Below are positions 61,637 through 64,000 of a stretch of DNA of 64,000 nt, piece by piece. The notes beneath the pieces were generated by a model. It was not told the DNA's origin, searched no databases, and saw only the letters and a program-made list of their open reading frames with translations. This stretch comes from Sinorhizobium sojae CCBAU 05684. Lineage in GTDB: Bacteria > Pseudomonadota > Alphaproteobacteria > Rhizobiales > Rhizobiaceae. The translations under genes and the position numbers were made by a program. Location: contig NZ_CP023067.1 in NCBI RefSeq assembly GCF_002288525.1, forward strand, positions 620,001 to 684,000. Reading direction: 5' to 3'. Position 1 is the first letter of the stretch. Each line of letters starts with the position of its first letter.

Positions 61637-64000
61637 TCAGGTCCTTTTCAATCTGGGGGAGCCGGTGATCTCTCGCCATGGAAAAGCTATGTCGCAGTGC
61701 AGACCCTCTGCGCTGAAGCTCTGTGTTGCGGTACCGCCAAGTTGATGGGTGATGCTGCGCTCGATCAGGCTCGACCCAAACCCGCGACGGGAGGGAGGCG
61801 TGACCGGCGGGCCGCCGGCCTCGGTCCACTTCAGGTGAACCCACTGGCCGCCGTCTCTGCTGTCCAGCTGCCAGGTCACCTCGAGATGGCCGCCTTCATT
61901 CGAGAGAGCGCCGTACTTCACCGCGTTGGTCGTGAGTTCGTTCAGGACCATGGCCATCGCAACGCCGGCCTCAGGCGTCATGTTCAGACTGGGGCCGGCG
62001 ATCCGGATTCTGTCGTCCATGCCATAGGGCTCCAACGTGCGGCGGACGAGCTGGTCCAGATCGGCGCGGTGCCAATTCTCAGCGACCAGGAGATCATGAA
62101 CCCGAGCAAGCGAGTGCAGGCGTCCTTCGAACGCCACCTTGAATTCCTCGAGGGAGCCGCTTTGGCGCAGGGTCTGTGAACCGATCGATTGCACCATCGC
62201 GAGCATGTTCTTCACGCGGTGGCTAAGCTCGTTCATGAGGGTCTGGCGAACCAATTCCGTCTCGACGCGCTCGGTCACGTCCTCGATTGCGAGCAGAATC
62301 AATTCCGCACGATCGACTCCCTGCGCCAGTTTGCGCGCGTTGAGGAGCATGTGTCGCCGCCCTCGCCCCGGGAAATCATGCTCGATCGCGAAACCTTCAA
62401 ACGGGCGTGCCTCGCTGAGGACGTCGCGAAGCAACCGGCGCAGCTTGGGGATGTCCCAGGCGCCGTGGTCCAGCTCCTGCAGGAGATAGCCTTGCGATTC
62501 CTTTGCGGGGCAGGCGAACGCTTCAGAGAACGCCGGATTGACCGACTGGACCCGCAGTTCGCCGTCGAGCACCATGACCGGGTGCCGGACCGTTTCGATG
62601 ATGGCCTCGGCGTAGAGACGCGCCTCGTCGATTGCATCGAGCGCCAGTTTGCGCTCCGTGATGTCGATGAAGGCAATCACGACGCCGGCAATGTGATCGT
62701 CTTGGGTCCGGTAGGGGAGCACGCGCCGCAGATACCAGCGGTCGGCACTGCTGCGGACTTCCGCGTCGATTCCGTTCAGCTTCTGAAGCACGGTCTCGGC
62801 ATCGCGCAGCAGGGCATCGTCTGCCACCTTCCAGGCAAAATGGGTGACGGGCCGGCCAACGTCCGTGTCGACCAGCTCCAGAAGCTCCTTGCTGCTTGGC
62901 GAGAACCACCTGATGCAGAAGTCCGTGTCCAGGAACACGGTCGCGACCTCACTGCTGGCCAGCAGGTTGTTCAGCGTGTCGGTGGTGTCCGCCAGTTCCT
63001 GGTTCTTGTGCTGAAGCTGGCTGTTGACCGTCTGCAGCTCTTCGTTGAATGACTGCAGCTCTTCTTTCGAAGTCTCCAGTTCCTCGTTCGTCGACTGAAG
63101 CTCCTCGTTCATCGAGGTCACTTCCTCGTTCGCGGCCTTCAACTCCTCGTTGGCCCTCTCGAATTGCTCGATCGTGTCTCGAAGCTCCGCGCGAGCGGTA
63201 TTGAGTTCGTCTTCGAATGCACGCTGCATCATGTCGCTTTCGCCGTCATCAGACGCCGTGGGAAGGATCTGTGCTTCCGCGTTGCGGAAGCTGACCAGAA
63301 GCAGGTTGTCGGTTGGCTCGGCCAGCGGCGCCACCGTCACCGCGACGGCCTGATCCCTGTCGTTCCGTCGGAGCCGGACGTGGAAGTCGACCAACCGCTT
63401 TTCCCGGGCTGCCCTCCGCACGGCTTGGCGCAACTTGGCGCGCAGGCCGGGCCGAGCCATCGCCAGAAGATTGCGACTTGGTTCGCCCGGCGGCGGCTCC
63501 AGGTAGTCGCCTGTCGATCCATGAAACCACAGCACCCGCCCATCGCCCTCGATGAGCACCGAGGCTGGGGCAAAACGCTCGAGGAGCGCGCGTTGCGCCA
63601 CATCGACAAGGCGCTGGGGCGGTTGATTATTGTCGGGCACGGCCGACTCCTCGACTTTGTTCGGCCGGCTCCGGCCGGGCAGGAGGGGAAAGTCGATGAT
63701 GTCGTGGCGCGTCGGTCCGAGCCGACGGAAAATGCGCCACTTCTTCGAGACCGTCTCGAACAGGTCTTCCCGCCCGGACACACTTTCGGCGTTGCCGAGC
63801 AGCAGGTGACCACCCTGCCGCAGCGCAAAATGCATCAGCGAGACCGCACGCTTCTGCGCCACCGGATTCAGATAGATCAGGAGGTTTCGGCAACTGATGA
63901 GGTCGATTTGCGAGAACGGCGGATCGCGCAGCAGGTTAAGGGATGCGAACACCACCACATCGCGAAGCTCCTTCTTGACGTGATAGGTGCCGTCGAGCCT
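61637..64000 (-). CDS. CheR-PAS-HWE fusion kinase, 5' end outside window
   Basis: At least 787 codons; the frame is open to the window edge at 64000. Visible order: the C-terminal part of a CheR methyltransferase domain (IDLISCRNLLIYLNPVAQKR, LLLGNAESVSG), and a linker. A long coiled coil of EELxxxNEEL repeats follows, then two PAS domains (VFLDTDFCIRWFSPSSKELL and a later one). An HWE/HisKA_2 kinase (NELSHRVKNMLAMVQSIGSQ) ends the protein, with an ATPase core (ELTTNAVKYGALS, GFGSSLIERSI). Such CheB/CheR-PAS-kinase fusions are common sensors in Rhizobiales; the signal is unknown. The downstream receiver is the likely partner. Confidence 0.88.
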   Translation of the reverse strand, partial: RLDGTYHVKKELRDVVVFASLNLLRDPPFSQIDLISCRNLLIYLNPVAQKRAVSLMHFALRQGGHLLLGNAESVSGREDLFETVSKKWRIFRRLGPTRHDIIDFPLLPGRSRPNKVEESAVPDNNQPPQRLVDVAQRALLERFAPASVLIEGDGRVLWFHGSTGDYLEPPPGEPSRNLLAMARPGLRAKLRQAVRRAAREKRLVDFHVRLRRNDRDQAVAVTVAPLAEPTDNLLLVSFRNAEAQILPTASDDGESDMMQRAFEDELNTARAELRDTIEQFERANEELKAANEEVTSMNEELQSTNEELETSKEELQSFNEELQTVNSQLQHKNQELADTTDTLNNLLASSEVATVFLDTDFCIRWFSPSSKELLELVDTDVGRPVTHFAWKVADDALLRDAETVLQKLNGIDAEVRSSADRWYLRRVLPYRTQDDHIAGVVIAFIDITERKLALDAIDEARLYAEAIIETVRHPVMVLDGELRVQSVNPAFSEAFACPAKESQGYLLQELDHGAWDIPKLRRLLRDVLSEARPFEGFAIEHDFPGRGRRHMLLNARKLAQGVDRAELILLAIEDVTERVETELVRQTLMNELSHRVKNMLAMVQSIGSQTLRQSGSLEEFKVAFEGRLHSLARVHDLLVAENWHRADLDQLVRRTLEPYGMDDRIRIAGPSLNMTPEAGVAMAMVLNELTTNAVKYGALSNEGGHLEVTWQLDSRDGGQWVHLKWTEAGGPPVTPPSRRGFGSSLIERSITHQLGGTATQSFSAEGLHCDIAFPWREITGSPRLKRT

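Noticed and set aside
61209-61745. 178-codon plus-strand frame
   Set aside because: Antisense to the receiver gene and the kinase 3' end; no recognisable domain.

Overview
The window is a high-GC alphaproteobacterial chromosome segment. Its content and order (mucR, a DivJ-type kinase, feuN-feuP-feuQ, cycHJKL, degP, a two-component pair, glnE, pleC, pepN) match what I know of the Sinorhizobium/Ensifer meliloti group. Dispersed rhizobial palindromic intergenic repeats support this. The assignment rests on gene recognition and was not checked by alignment.

Layout. 1-5.1 kb: 3' end of mucR, then sufE and a DUF5330 gene (minus), a membrane histidine kinase (probable divJ) overlapping a peptidoglycan-binding-domain gene, and a DUF1491 gene. 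5.2-13.1 kb: DUF2336, SH3-domain and several small proteins, a DUF1254/DUF1214 pair, a class A penicillin-binding protein, a YcgN-type cysteine-cluster protein, an MmcQ/YjbR protein and a 46-codon gene with its own Shine-Dalgarno and terminator. 13.6-16.7 kb: feuN-feuP-feuQ, in which FeuN is the small periplasmic negative regulator of the FeuQ kinase, then an outer-membrane lipoprotein. 16.8-22.7 kb: the cytochrome c maturation operon cycHJKL, whose four genes overlap or touch, followed by the protease degP. 23.0-30.4 kb: an OmpR-type regulator/kinase pair, glnE, and convergent pleC. 30.7-41 kb: pepN, two transporters, a divergent uracil-DNA glycosylase-like gene, a YegD-like Hsp70, and ETF-ubiquinone oxidoreductase with a tandem array of 73-74 bp units over its 3' end.

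41.3-58.6 kb: a betaine/choline-type ABC binding protein and permease with no ATPase beside them; a DMT transporter divergent from an Lrp-type regulator; an MDR dehydrogenase divergent from an HxlR regulator; a lipid-kinase-like gene; a membrane glycosylation cluster (GT39-like, GT2 polyprenyl-phosphate type, LPG-synthase-like membrane protein); amn; ynfA with two 57-residue small-protein genes; a glutathione transferase; DUF2147; a Sel1-type protein; a HisC-like aminotransferase; two adjacent PilZ genes; and tRNA-Ser(GCU). 58.6-64 kb, after the tRNA, looks accessory: a TetR regulator, a cytochrome P460 gene broken by two compensating frameshifts, a flavodoxin-like protein, a response regulator with an apparently deleted core, and a CheR-PAS-HWE kinase running off the window.

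Main themes are envelope and cell-cycle signalling (DivJ, PleC, FeuNPQ, DegP with its neighbouring two-component pair) and respiratory assembly. Of the unusual features, the best supported are the repeat family, the tandem array at the ETF-QO stop codon, the altered UDG motif, the hairpin-split orphan ABC pair, and the decayed genes after tRNA-Ser.
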